Positions 34,950 through 47,774 of a DNA stretch of 64,000 nucleotides are shown here, piece by piece. Below the pieces are notes generated by a model. That model had not been told where the DNA came from. It did not search any database and worked only from the letters and a program-made list of their open reading frames with translations. A program made the position numbers and the translations under genes. Position 1 is the stretch's first letter; each line of letters starts with the position of its first letter. Source of the stretch: Warburgia ugandensis (Eukaryota > Streptophyta > Magnoliopsida > Canellales > Canellaceae); contig CP141139.1 of the NCBI GenBank assembly GCA_035236585.1, positions 42,231,217-42,295,216 on the forward strand, in the 5' to 3' direction.

Positions 34950-35707
34950 TATGTATATGAGATTGTAAGATTACATGGGGTACCTATATCCATTGTATCA
35001 AATAGGGACTCAAGGTTTACTTCTTAGTTCTGGAAGGGTTAACAGAAAGCGTTGGGTACAAGGTTGACTTTTAGCTCTATGTTTCATCCCCAAAGAGATG
35101 GATAGCTTGAGAGAGTGATTTAGGTGCTCAAAGATATGTTGAGAGCTTGTATGTTAGACTTTCAAGAGAAGTGGGCCAAAAATCTACCATTGATAGAATT
35201 CTCGTACAACAATAATTTTCAGTCTAGTACTGGGATGCCACCATTTGAGGCATTGTATGGTAGATCGTGCCGATCCCCATTTTGTTGGCAGAGGATAGTG
35301 AGACATCATTGTTAGGCCTTGAGTTAGTTAGAGAGACTACAGAAAAGGTGAAGCGAATTAGACTATGACTTTTGACAACTCAGAGTAGGAAGAAGAGCTA
35401 TGCTGATTGAAGGAGGGAATCGTTGGAATTTGAGGTAAGAGATCACATGATCCTAAAAGTTTGACCAAGACTAGGAGTGACATATTTTGGCAAGAGTCAG
35501 GAGCTATCTCCTAGATTTATTAGACCATTTGAGATTCTGGAATAGGTTGGAGAAGTTGCTTGTCATTTAGCCTTGCCACTACAATTATCACAGATTCATG
35601 ATGTTTTTCACATGTCAATGCTACTGAAGTATGAGCTAGACCTTTTCATGTTCTTGAATGGATAGATCTTGTCATTCAAGAGGATGTTTCATATGATGTG
35701 AAACTGA
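34950..35707 (+). pseudogene. Second chromovirus integrase fragment
   Basis: Nucleotide and protein similarity to 29120-29870 is high. It reads EIVRLHGVPISIVSNRDSRF, RVIVLKDMLRACM-type sequence, then EKWAKNLPLIEFSYNNN and PPFEALYGRSCRSP. The second catalytic aspartate of the core (S-D-R in the family) is asparagine here, while the glutamate of the LERVI phrase survives. A C-terminal part with a decayed SQIHDVFHVSML-like stretch ends at an EDVSYDV-like phrase. The piece then stops abruptly at the truncated LTR starting at 35708. It is a separate copy from the integrase of interior 1. Confidence 0.85.
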
Positions 35708-37839
35708 TATATCGATATTAAAAAGCATTGTCAAATTGGAATATTGACGACTTAAAGAATTGCATAATCCAAGTCAAAAGTATATATATATAAATTATAA
35801 ACATAATGATATGCATAAGATGCTCAACTGAATCAAACTCATGGATATCTGGTATGGTCGACCAACCTCATGTTATGCCATATGCAATGTAAGTAAATCC
35901 TCAAACCATAGGGCCCACTATGCCCACGACCTCGCCGCCGTGTGGTTGCTGGGTACCTAGGGACACAGGGTCATAAGCCTCCATGGGGCAAATGACACTT
36001 CGACCCAATGCCGTGACACCAGTGGCAGCCCCCTGTACCATATGCAGTCGAAGTAGGGACATGCCCTTTTTGGGTGTGGTACCCATTCCACCTAATAATG
36101 GTAGAGGCTGGGAGGCCACCCGAGACCTCTTAGCACAACGCCCATGAATTTATTAGCCCAAATCATATACGATCAAACAAGCAAAAACCTCTTTTTCAAA
36201 ACCTGTCCTCTTTGGGTCCCTCACAACTGCCTGACCCTCACAACTACCTACCCAGCATCTTTCGGGCACTCCAGCATCTTTGGTAACCCTCAAGGACATG
36301 CAATTTTTCAAGAACTCAATGCTCACAAATCATGCAATATATGCAATTGTTTGCAAAACATGTCTATGCATAATGTATTTATCGTATGCATGCTGAATTC
36401 ATTTATATGCTAAACAAGTCATAAAATAAGTTATGCCAAATAAGTCATGTAATTTATACTTAAAACATGCATTCAAAACAATCATGGGCTCTCTCTTTTT
36501 GTTAAAAGTCTAGTAGCGATAGAGCACCCACCTCAAAGTTTCCTGGAGTCACGTCCTTCATCACTCAACCCTATCCTGGATCTCACTTATAAACCCCTGG
36601 ATATGAATGATAACAAGGAGTCCTTATCAATTTCAATCCATTTAGATATTAGATAGCTAGATCTGCCTTTTAGGGTCTATGGTCCTTGCCTAATTTATTA
36701 TCAGGCTAGATCCCAGGACACCCGTGCTCCTGGTTGAACCGTGACCGCCTCACGTGCGTGCATGCCCAAAGGCTGTACCAGGGACCGCGTTTTGCATGCG
36801 TACATGCATGCCCAAGTGACGCGCTATAATGGGCATCCTGGATGGCATCGCACGGATGCACCTTTGGTGTAGCATGGCGGGTCTTAGCTCCTAGGGCACC
36901 CTGTGCTTATTGGTTGAGCCAGGACCTGTGCCCCACGTCGTGTGTGCACCCAAAGGCTACACCAGGGACAATGTATGCACTGTCGTACGCCTGGAACCTA
37001 TCCCAGGGGCCCTGTCCCAGGCGCACATGGAGCATGGTGTCCCTGGGATGCCTTGTTTGTACAGGGCTGGCTAGAACCGACTTCGTGTTCTCCGGCTGGA
37101 AAAGCTGGCTAAGAAAAGACCAGATCCGGCATGGATTTGGCCTGGGGAAAGTGAAACAGAGAGAAGGGAAAAATGGCTTACCTGGGTAGCCTAAGGAGCG
37201 CCTATCGCCGGTGGTAGACCTCCGCTCCGATTCTGAAACTCCATGCCACTGGAAAAAGTCGATGAAGTCAAAAACCCAGTTTTTGGGTGATGTTAGGGAA
37301 GAAATGGGGAAGAGAAAGAAGGGGAATGGCCGACATGGTGGTCCTGGTCGTTGCCAAAAATCGCAAGGAAACTGGGTTTCCGATTTTCGCTAGAAACCCC
37401 AACCCCAAATGACTAGAAAAACCGTGTTTTGGAGAGGGTGAGATAGGGCTTTTTATAGCCTTGCTATGGCGGCACTGCCAATGGCGATGCTGCCATTGGT
37501 GGTGGCAGATTTCTTTGGAAACTAGGGTTTCTGGAGAAATCTAGAGGAAGAAGATGATGGGGTGCCGTTATCAAAATGGCCCCCTGCGTTTTCTTTCTTT
37601 TTCGTTTTTGTTTAAATTATAGAAATGCCCCTGATCTTTAAACGTCCGTAATATCTTCATACAAACTCCGTTTTCGGCCTTCTTTAAAGCATTGGATTCC
37701 ATTTTTTGAGTAGAATCTAATGGAACCAAGTTTCCTCACAAATTCCTTCGTTTACTATTTTAAATAAAGCAAAACATTCAACACAGTTCATTTCCTATGG
37801 AATGCCCAATTCAATAGGGTAAATTTCTTGGGCATTACA
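35708..37839 (-). mobile_element. 3' LTR of the LARD-like element, truncated
   Basis: Matches 41848-44057 nearly throughout. It begins ATATCGATATTAAAAA at 35708, equivalent to 41848, so the terminal part with the GTCGTCACA end is lost. A TATA box on the minus strand (TATAAAA) is at 37451-37457. GC-rich coding-like frames near 36840-37390 are part of the LTR and recur at 42930-43640. Confidence 0.85.
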
Positions 37840-40800
37840 TTATTACCCCCTTAAAAGAATTTCGTCCTCGAAATTCTATAAATTATCATCTTCAAGGTAT
37901 TTTGTCCCTTAGATAACTTCTTGGTGAATGCATTCCCCCCTTAGGAATCAAATCTAGGCTCAACCTCAATTTATCATTTTATTGTTCCTTCTACAAGGCC
38001 TTACCTATAAGGGCCGTTTTCGCTGCGTACTTTGATGCATACTCCCATACATGCCAGTTTAACAATACTGGTTTCTAGCTGTAATTCATCTATCTCGAAA
38101 TCCTTAGATGCCTATACTTTTCTCATCATGTATAGGATAGTCTCCTCGTAAGATCATGCTTCTTTATTCATATATAAATTACTCCATACTTCTTTGAGAT
38201 CATATGATCTTATTTCTCCTATGTTATTTTGAATATTATAGGATAATTCCTTTTTCTTCTTGTCTTCCATCTAGTGATCTCTTCATCATCCACATCTCCT
38301 TCTAATGGTTGGTTATATGTCACTAGTAAGAGTCCAAAACAATTACCTTCTTTCTATTGTGTCTAACTTTACTTCTTATCTTTTATATTTGTCCCCAAGA
38401 TACTTCAATAACTGACATAGTATCATGTGCTCTACAGCCAAACCCTTGATTAACTTCGAATTTCAACTATCTATCGTTTTCCATATGTGACTTGATTCCT
38501 CGACCAAAGTTACATTCAAAATAAAATCATGAAAGCGAATTAGTAGCATCTTCCATCGAGGACCTTATCATATACTGAAAGTAAAATGTCCTAACTCTAT
38601 ATCCAGTTTCATAATTATTGAATTCATTAAACACTTTTCTCATGTCAAATGTTAATGGTCAATTCATCATCATGGGTCAATTGTTCCTGTCCAGAGGCCT
38701 ATCTCACTATTCATATCAATTTGTCATTAGGATTTTCAATAATGTTCCCATTTATGCAAAGCAAAAAGTCTCTTATTCATAACCGAGTACCCTTACTAGG
38801 TCATGGTTGAATCCTTCGTCATCATCCTCTTTGTCCTTTCTTTGCTTAATGGTTTTCTTCGTAACCTTTCAGTCCAAAAGTTCTATACTCAATCCAGTAG
38901 GGTTAGCCCTTAGGAAATTCCTTCAATTGATTTTTTGTACTTGGTATATGTACTTAACAACTATCTTTTCGTCTAAAGGCAACGTAACATCAAATCTCAC
39001 CTTATAATGTGTTGGCCACCTCAACTTTCTCCTTCCATCCCCTATGTCAATATATTGTGCAATCTTTGATCAAGGCTTTATCGTCAACCATAAAGTCTGT
39101 ATTGTCAGGAGGTATCCTCAAAAGTAGTGATTTTCTTAATTCCTCAAATTTTATCTTTCAAGTGCCTCCTCATACTTAGCATATAATAGCAGTTCTCGTT
39201 CAATAGCTACTACATCAAGTTATGCTGAAGCTGTTAAATCATCAAATTTGAAAAACACTCAGGTAAGCATGGAACATTTTCGTAGACATATAGAAAGACT
39301 TTATTTGATTACCTATTGATCTCTTTTCAGATATATCTTTGTCATAAGCTCAAGGGTCTCTAAAGTGATCGGTACTTATCTACCTTTCTTTTCAATCCAA
39401 GTCAGCAACATCTTTCAGAGCCACAGTGATTTCTATGGTTTGTCATGGTATCTATTCAGGTTTGGAAAATCTGTCTCCCTGTTGGAGATTGCTCCTTATT
39501 TTTGCTTCTGTCTCAGTTGTTACTGTATTTATTGTACTTGTAGTTCCTCTATGATGTGGCCTAATCAACTCCATGATGTGGCCTAATCAACTGACCTCAT
39601 ACCCTCAAATGACTTAGTCTAACAAGTAACTTCTTTTAGGTAAAACTCATGTCCAAATACTTATAGCATCCCTCTGAGTATATAACTTCGACTACTAACT
39701 CATAGATACTAACATACTTGATTAATTAGGGTGGGATACCTTTATTTAGTCAACAGTACTCTAAAGGTAATGACTAAATAATGGTCTTAAGATTTTTGGA
39801 CTTCCAATCGATGATAGTAAGACCTCAATTCGATCCTTGATGGTACCCTACTTGCTAAATGGACAAGTCACTGTCCCGGCTTAATTCCATTTTCAATATA
39901 CTTTATTAGCAAGGTGGGATATCACCAAATTTTCCTTTTTATGGATTATATTCATTGGTGTTCCCCATAAACTAATGGATCCGATAAGAATCTAATTGAT
40001 ATTGAACCATTTTTAGAATTTTAATTTCTAGTTGGTCACCATTCTACTTTGAAAATTTCTGGTAGCATAATGTCCTTATATTCGATACTCTACTCAAAGT
40101 CTTAAACCCCATATGCTTTCTCTCTTTTATATTTTTTTTACAATAGAATCACCCGCTCAACTATTATTATTCCTTCACATTTGTTTGGTTTACCTTGCTA
40201 TAGGATTCAAGATGAAAGAATTGTATGTATTTCCATAGAGTCATGATCTTCTTCTTTTGAATATTCAATATTCATCGAATACTTATAGTTACATCTCTAT
40301 CTCTTTCTCTCTTTTCTTCAAAATCCTCATTTTTGTCTACCTCAATCAATGCTTTCATTTGAGTGGTTGCATATATTTGATCTACGCGGCAGTCAAGAGA
40401 AACTTAATACTCCCAGGAAATGTTGAAGTTTTCTAATATCATCGACATCCTTAATTGCTTATAGTTTCAATAAAATTCATACAATGTCTTAATAATGGCA
40501 TTGACGTTTTGGTCATGCTATACTTCTCTTACAAGTTCATGTTAGGATCAATATATTATCATCCCTAGTATTATCATCAAAATCTTTTGATAACTCGGTC
40601 GAATTCATTTCCCTATCATATTCGTGTTATGTTTCTCTTTATCACATAATATGTCACTTGTATACATCTTCTGATTTGCTCCATAATACTCAAGTAGTTA
40701 TTATTCAATATCACTTCGCTCTTCATGAGACTCCAATGAAGGTATCCAAAATTGAGCTAAGTCTTTCAGGATCCATACCTTTGTGATCTAGTATGAGTCA

Positions 40801-41320
40801 CAGTTCTTTCCTAATATCATCTTACATTCTCATCCCTCTTAGATTATCATCAAAATCTTCTCAAAGTCTGTCTTTCACATCCCCTACCATACTCATATCA
40901 TATCCCTTTTTGATAATATATTCATTTTCTGATATTCTTTATGATGGTAAGATAGCCATCTAAGTTCTTCGATTTTCTCACCTTTGGTGAGATTAATCTA
41001 TTATAGGTCAAAACTATCTACTAACAAGTTTACCAACAACTTCATTCATCATTCTCATCATAATCTAAATCATATATGAGTTTCCCTGTTTGCACCACTG
41101 CACAACAATCCTTATTGATAAGATTTAAGCCATCCAATATCTAAGTATTTGTTAGACCCATCTCCTTTTTCACCTTATTTGTTTATGGTGAAATGCCTTG
41201 AGGATTAATATTGTAATCCTCAAATATAAGTGGTCATCTCTACTACTTCTATTTATATTACTTCTTGATTTTCTCTATTGTCTATGACCCCTGGACATGC
41301 TGTGAAAGGATAAAACCTGG
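37840..41320 (-). mobile_element. Interior of the LARD-like element, no coding seen
   Basis: The end next to the 3' LTR reads on the minus strand as GAATTTCGAGGACGAAATTC then TTTTAAGGGGGTAATAA. The remainder is AT-rich and pyrimidine-biased on the plus strand. No frame over about 75 codons shows similarity to a retroelement protein. It contains a 22-base direct repeat (39551 and 39573) and a roughly 100-130 base diverged duplication (near 40552 and 40838) built around ATTATCATCAAAATCTT. Confidence 0.65.
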
Positions 41321-41332
41321 GCTCTGATACCA
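41321..41332 (-). other. Primer binding site of the LARD-like element, initiator-Met tRNA type
   Basis: The minus strand reads TGGTATCAGAGC, two bases from the LTR end at 41335. This perfect site suggests the element is younger than the Athila-like element whose site has decayed. Confidence 0.85.
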
Positions 41333-41334
41333 AC

Positions 41335-44057
41335 TGTGACGACCCGAGTCTTCCCATGCATTTTTAAATGCAATATCTAATTCCTAAGGCGGGATGCATC
41401 CCTATTTGAAAACCATTTTATAAAAACAATGCAATGCGGTGGAAAATCTTTTCATTTAAACTCATTTTGAAAACCCCGAGTGTCATTTCCTTTCATAACA
41501 ACCAAAGTAATTTTTGAAAAACTTCAGAAATCATAAATGTTTTTCCCAGGTCCATCCAATCACAGCTCACAGCCCAACTGTAAATAAATACAAATACATG
41601 TCCAAAGGGTAGAGTGTTTACTTACATGTATAATTGTCTCCTTTTGACTTTTCTTACTCATAGCACTAACATTTCCTGAGGCGTCTTCTACTCGTGAATG
41701 GAGCTGTCTTGAAAAATGTTAAGGATTGAGTGAGTATATACTATACTCAGTAGGAGTCTATCATTACTAGTTTTACAATATATGCTATGTTTAAAATCAT
41801 ATGCTCTTTAAAACATGTGCATGTTTGAACACTCATGTTCCATATCGATATTAAAAACCATTGACGAATTGGAATACTATGACTTAAAGAATTGCATAAT
41901 CTAAGTCAAAAGTATATATATATATATATATATCATAAACATAATGATATGCATAAGATGCTCAACTGAATCCAACTCATGGATATCTGGTATGGTCAAC
42001 CAACCTCATGTCATGCCATATGCAATGTAAGTAAATCCTCAAACTATAAGGCCCACTATGCCCATGATCTCGCTGCTGTGTGGTCGCCAGGTACCTAGGG
42101 ACACAGGGTCATAAGCCTCCACGGGGCATATGACACTTCAACCCAGTGCCGTGACACCAGTGGTAGCCCCTTGTACCACATGCAGTCGAAGCAGGGACAT
42201 GCCCTTTTTGGGCGTGGTACCCATTCCACCTAATAGTGGTAGAGGCTGGGAGGCCACCCCAGACCTCTCGGCATAGCGTCCACAAGCTTATTAGCCCAAA
42301 TCATATACGATCAAACAAGCAAAAGCCTCTTTTTCAAAACCTGTCCTCTTTGGGTCCCTCACAACTGCTTGGCCCTCACAACTACCTACCCAACATCTTT
42401 TGGGCACTCCAGCATCTTTTGGTAACCCTCAAGGACAGGCAATTTTTCAAGAACTCAATGCTCAGAAATCATGCAATATATGCAATTGTTTGCAAAACAT
42501 GTCTATGCATAATGTATTTATCATATGCATGCTGAATTCATTTATATGCTAAACAAGTCATAAAATAAGTCATGCTAAACAAGTCATATAATTTATACTT
42601 AAAACATGCATTCAAAACAATCATGGGCTCTCTCTTTTTGTTAAAAGTCTAGTAGCGATAGAGCACCCACCTTGAATTCTCCTGGAGTCACGTCCCTCAT
42701 CACTCAACCCTATCCTGGGTCTCACTTATAAACTCCTGGATATGAATGATAAAAAGGAGTCCTTATCAATTTCAATCAATTTAGACATTAGATCGCTAAA
42801 TCTGCCTTTTAGGGTCTATGGTCCTTGCCTAATTCATTGTCAGGCTAGATCCTATGATATGGATCTACTATTCAATAGTTAAATTCTGTAAATTGTCCTC
42901 TGATCCTAACTTTATAGTCTCATTAGGTCCGCGTGTCTCAGTTCCCAGGACACTCATGCATCCTGGTTGAACCGCGACCGGCTCACGTGCGTGCGTGCCC
43001 AAAGGCCATGCCAGCGACTGCATTTTGCACGTGCACATGCATGCCTAAGCGACGCGCTATGACGCGCATCCTGGATGGCATCGTACAGACGCACCTTTGG
43101 TGTAGCATTGCACGTCTCAGCTCCCAAGGCACCCCGTGCTTCCTGGTCGAGCTAGGACCCGTGCCCCGAGTCGCGCGCGCACCCAAAGTCTACACCAGGG
43201 ATAGTGTACGCACTGTCATACGCCTAGGACTGGTCCTAGGGGCCCTGTCCCAGGCGCACGTGGAGCATGGCGTCCCTGGGATGCCTTGTTCGTACAGGGG
43301 CAGCTAGAACTAGCTTCGTCTTCTCTGGCTGGAAAAACCGGTTGGGAAAAGACTAGATCTGGCATGGATCTGGCTTGGGGAAAGTGAAATGGAGAGAAAG
43401 GGAAAAACGGCTTACCTGGGTTGCCTAGGGAGCGCCTATCGCCGGTGGTAGACTCCGCTCCGGTTCTGAAACTCCATGCCACTAGAAAAACTCGATGAAG
43501 GGAAAAACCAAGTTTTTGGGTGATGCCAGGGAAGAAATGGGGAAGAGAAAGAAGGGGAATGGCCGGCCTAGTGGTCCTGGCCGTTGCCGAAAATTGCAAG
43601 GAAACTAGGTTTCCGATTTTTGCTGGAAACCCCAGCCCCAAATGATTGGAAAAACCGTGTTTTGGAGAGGGGGAGATAGGGCTTTTTATAGCCTTGCTAT
43701 GGCAGTGCCGCCATTGGCGGTGGCAGATTTCTCTAGAAACTAGGGTTTCTGGAGAAATCTAGAGGAAGAAGACGATGGGGTGCCGTTATCAAAATGGCCC
43801 CCTGCGTTTTCTTTCTTTTTCTTTTTTTGTGTAAATTACATAAATGCCCCTGATCTTTAAACGTCCGTAACTTCTTCATACAAACTCGTTTTCAATGTTC
43901 TTTGAGGCGTTGGATTCCATTTTTCGAGTAGAATCTAATGGTACCAAGTGTCCTCACAAATTCCTTCATTTAATATTTTAAATAAAGTAAAACATTCAAC
44001 ACAGTTCATTTCCTATAGAATGCCCAATTCAATAGCATAAATTGCTCGGGCATTACA
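41335..44057 (-). mobile_element. 5' LTR of the LARD-like element, complete
   Basis: 2.72 kb, from TGTAATGCCCGAGCAATTT at 44057 (minus strand) to TGTGACGACCCGAG at 41335 on the plus strand. A TATA box stands at 43683-43690 (minus strand). The central part (about 41880-42660) is shared with the LTR family at 32122 and 51100, while the first 1.2 kb is subfamily-specific. An AT microsatellite is at about 41911-41931. To the right, chromovirus LTR3 resumes at 44058. Confidence 0.85.
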
Positions 44058-45250
44058 TTTCCATACGATGTGTGCTACTAGCAATGATCAGAATCCGATC
44101 TCCTTCTCTTGCGATGGTGACTTTTTTCAGTGAAACCCTAAAAATTAAAACTTTAGAGATTTAATTAATTCTTACCTCATCTTTTCATCCATAAAGACAA
44201 ATCGTAGATCAAGAATCAATTGATCCTTGAAATTTTGATTGGAAAAATTGATAGAGCATAGGAAAAACCTAGATCTTTGCATCATACCGTTAAAAAAATG
44301 ATCAAAAGGTAGATCTATGTAATTTGTGACTCTAATTACATACCAATATTGAAATGTGAAAAAAAAAATAATGATTGAGCAAATATGGGATAATTTAATC
44401 CGAGGTCCAATCTGACGGTTCAAAACTCGATCAGTGATGATAGAAGGTTAGGTAAGGTGATCAAAACATGGATTATGATTAAAGTCATTGAATTACTAAA
44501 TAACTTACCTTTAATGATGGAATTGAAACCTCTAGACGTACACGTTCTATTTTGACTGTCAATTTAAGACCAATGGTACTGATTTAAGTAGATAGCGACC
44601 AATTAGTATCTTAATCATCAATCTAGATGTCAAAGGTTAGATCAATGACATTACAAGTAGAGATATTGAAGTAATTATAGTAAATTGCATGCATTCTAGA
44701 AATTTACGTAGAACTTGTATGCTTAACATAGGTTTTGAATGCAGTTTGGCAGTATTGATAATTGATTTGTAAGTTATACTCAGAACTCAGGTAAGGACTC
44801 TAAAACCTTCTTTATCCTTATATTCTTATTAATTTGTTCATTTATAATTAAAACTATGGATGTGTAGAACATATAGATCATTTTATTAATTGAATGGATA
44901 ATATGAATTGCAATTGTTCAAATTGCTAAGTGATATTCTGATTAACCATGCTTAACTATTATGATGATGTTAATTGTGATAAAATGGTCAATCTTAATAT
45001 TCTAAGCCTAGAGGAGCACCCGGTAGACAATGATGATGCCTTCCAAGATGGTAAACCTCGAGGGGAAAGGCTACCTAGTTGATTACAATTAAGGTGAAGC
45101 TACACAAGATGGTAAACCCAGAGGAACGGATTATCAATTATTGATTCTCTCAAGATGTTAAAACCTAAGGGAAAGGGTTGTGCGGTTCATTAGAATTATG
45201 GTGGAGTCGCCCAAGATTGTAAACCCTAAGGGATGAGTTGTCAAGTATTA
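44058..45250 (+). mobile_element. LTR3 of the chromovirus, first surviving piece
   Basis: Aligns to LTR1 from about 23395 to about 24535, including AATTTTGATTGGAAAAATTG (shared with 23578) and the first tandem repeat units. The opening 190 bases repeat a region that LTR2 also has at 31245-31430. It ends at TATTA, the target site of the element inserted at 45251. Confidence 0.85.
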
Positions 45251-46219
45251 TGTAATGACCCAAATTTTTAAGTTCTTTTAGTAACCCTCTTTTAAAATTA
45301 CAATCAATCATAATGTTTGTAATTTACAGAATTTTTATATCTTATTTATTTTGGAAAATAATAATATTAGATGGGTGTATACATGTTTTATTTTATTTAA
45401 AATATATGAAGTGAGAATTTGTTGAAAATATCCCTATAATTAGATTCTACTCAAGAAATGGAATTTTACACATCAAAGAACACTAAAAAAGGGGGTTTGT
45501 ATGAAAAAGTTGTCAGCGTTGGAAGATAAAGGGTATTTCGTATGAAAAAGTTGCATGTTTTCAATCAAGATGCATACATTGCATGATTTGATAAATATTA
45601 AAAACCTTGAGTTCTAAGTGAGTAGATCGCCGATTGAGGCAACCTGCAAACAGAGCAAAACCTTGAGTTCCATTATTTGGAAATATATAATGAGCAAGTG
45701 ATTTATGCATGACCACCCATGTAGATACAAAATGATTACATGATTTTATTATCTGAAAAATCCCTCTTAAAATTATGCATGTTGCATACTATGTTTTCAA
45801 AATAGCAGTATCAGATCACCTACTAACTATGTTAAATACTCAACCCAATATATTATTTTTATAGATCAACTCAATCAGGAATAGAAAAAGTATCAAAAAG
45901 TTTTAGTGTTGCGATCAAGTGTAAGAAGATAAAGACAAACGTAAATGTAAGTATATAATTTATTATTCTGAGACATGTATATGTACTTAGTATAGTTGGA
46001 CTGTGAACTGTGACTAGATGGATTTGCGATACATTTATTGTATTTTGAGTAAACATTATTTTCTTTTTCTTGGAAGTAAATTACACTTGGGGTTTTCAAA
46101 ATCGATTTAAAAGAAAAAGTTTTTTCTGCTGCATTGCATTGTTTTTCAAACAAGGCTCGACTCTGCATTAGAAATTAGTTATGCATTTAAAAATGCATAT
46201 GAAAACCTGGGTCATCACA
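45251..46219 (+). mobile_element. 5' LTR of the gag-only element, internally deleted
   Basis: Aligns to 47775-48060 and then to 49540-50208 of the 3' LTR. The deletion joint is near 45545, at TATGAAAAAGTTGCATGTTT. LTRs are identical when an element inserts, so the deletion is likely later than insertion, although a recombination during copying is possible. Confidence 0.85.
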
Positions 46220-46221
46220 GT

Positions 46222-46233
46222 TGGTATCAAAGC
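46222..46233 (+). other. Primer binding site of the gag-only element
   Basis: TGGTATCAAAGC, one base from the canonical initiator-Met site. It lies two bases after the LTR end at 46219. Confidence 0.85.
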
Positions 46234-46355
46234 TTAATTTTATACTTTCACATCCAGTCCTACATGTCCAAAGATTATATATGACTAGAATAGTTAAGAA
46301 CAAAATAGACTAAAAGTATGAGTTATAGAGATGACTAGAATGGAAATGGTATTAA

Positions 46356-46497
<142 letters not shown>

Positions 46498-46605
46498 ATT
46501 CACATCCAAGTTATAAGAAATTGCAATCAGTTTACATCAATAGGAAAGACTTTAGACTAGCATGATAGAATTACTCAAAGAGAGTATGCTGTTATTGTAA
46601 AACAG

Positions 46606-47615
46606 ATGCCACCAAAGATAAGAGGAGGTGCAACCCCAAAGCTCGTTAATCCCCCTACAAATTCCTCCACATCTAGGAATGGGATGGTAGAAGCCTTTCA
46701 ACTCTTCATGCAACATGTGGGGAAGTTCATACCTAATCAACCACAAGCACTTGAGGCAAGAACCTCATCTCTAAAAAGGATTGCTGATCGAACGGAGTTC
46801 CAACTTGAGCGATTTCAGAAATTGGTCCCATCATTCTCTAGTGAAGATGAGTTAGCAACAGTAGAAAAATGGATCTTTGACATTGAAAAGTTGCTCAAGG
46901 CAATGAAAATCTTGGAAGAAAGGAAGGTTTCCATGGCTAGTTTTGTACTAAAATTTGAAGCAGGTTTTTGATAGGAAACATATGAAAGAACATACTTTGA
47001 TAATAATGATGTCAATACTTGGGAGGAGTTCAAAATCATATTTAATGAGAAGTATTTTCCACACCATATTCAAAAGCAAAAGGAGAAAGAATTCATGGAT
47101 CTAGAACAAGGCAACCTATCCATGCAGCAATATGAAAATAAGTTCATGAGTCTTCATAGATTAGTGCCCAAATCTTGTGCCACTGAAGAAGACGTTGCAG
47201 AAAAGTTTGTTGATGGGTTACACCTTGGATTAAGGAATAGAGTCATAAGGTTTCAACCAATCACCATAGCAAAAGCAATAGAAATGGCATCTCTTTTTGA
47301 AAAGGATTTTTAGAGAGCACATTCAAACAAAAAGGAGAAGGAGAAGAAGGTCAACATCAATGGATAATCTGATAAAGGAAAAAGATCCATTCAGCCTTCT
47401 GAATCTTAACATCTGCACAAATGACAATTCAATAATCAAGGACAAATAATAGAGTACAAAGCTTGTCCTCAATGGAATAGGCATCACCCAGGCAAACCTT
47501 GCACCTTACCTCATTTTAAATGTTTTATCTATGAAGAAGTAGGGTACATAGCCATAAATTTCCCTAAGAAGGGGAAAAAGGAAGAGCATAAAGAAGAGCA
47601 GGAAGTTGCGAAGTA
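46606..47615 (+). pseudogene. gag: Gag of the gag-only element, disabled by stops
   Basis: It begins MPPKIRGGATPKLVNPPTN and has a capsid-type domain: AFQLFMQHVGKF, LERFQKLVPSF, ATVEKWIFDIEKLLKAM, TWEEFKIIFNEKYFP, LEQGNLSMQQYENKFMSLHR and GLRNRVIRFQP. This is the Retrotrans_gag family. The same frame stays open from 46606 to 47312, except for two adjacent stops (TGA, TAG) at 46972-46977, where the family has a pair of tryptophans. A zinc knuckle remnant at 47521-47562 reads CFIYEEVGYIAINF. The second cysteine, the histidine and the last cysteine are all replaced. The frame then fades toward the polypurine tract with no pol. Confidence 0.9.
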
Positions 47616-47774
47616 AAGGAATTTCACAAGTTAAAGTTTATGGAAGGATATGATTATCAGAAGAAAAAAAAACCTGGGATGCAAAATTGGAAACGAGGAA
47701 TAAATACTATGAAATCTTTGATAAGTAGTAACTTGCAAAATTTCGAGGATGAAAATCTTTGTAGGGGGTAAGGA

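Larger units (their letters stand above)
35708..44057 (-). mobile_element. LARD-like non-autonomous LTR element (minus strand), one LTR truncated
   Basis: LTRs of the same subfamily (minus-strand start TGTAATGCCC) lie at 41335-44057 and 35708-37839. Between them is a 3.5 kb interior with a perfect primer site at one end and a polypurine tract at the other. No gag or pol motif is readable in the interior on either strand. Long LTRs with a long non-coding interior match the class called large retrotransposon derivatives. The outer end of the 35708 LTR lacks about 500 bases that are present in the other LTR, so the left junction is a deletion. Replication would have depended on proteins of another element. 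Confidence 0.75.

Noticed and set aside
36842..37393. Open frames of 115 and 60 codons
   Set aside because: They lie in the truncated LTR at 35708-37839 and are not conserved as frames in the second LTR copy.
40552..40940. Duplicated ATTATCATCAAAATCTT blocks as a possible reverse transcriptase DD motif on the minus strand
   Set aside because: The minus-strand readings do not give the hydrophobic context of a reverse transcriptase catalytic motif, and no neighbouring motifs are present.
42933..43641. Overlapping open frames of 67-141 codons on both strands in a GC-rich block
   Set aside because: The block is part of an LTR and recurs at 36720-37440 with frame-breaking differences. The frames overlap on opposite strands and show no protein family features, so they are a composition effect.
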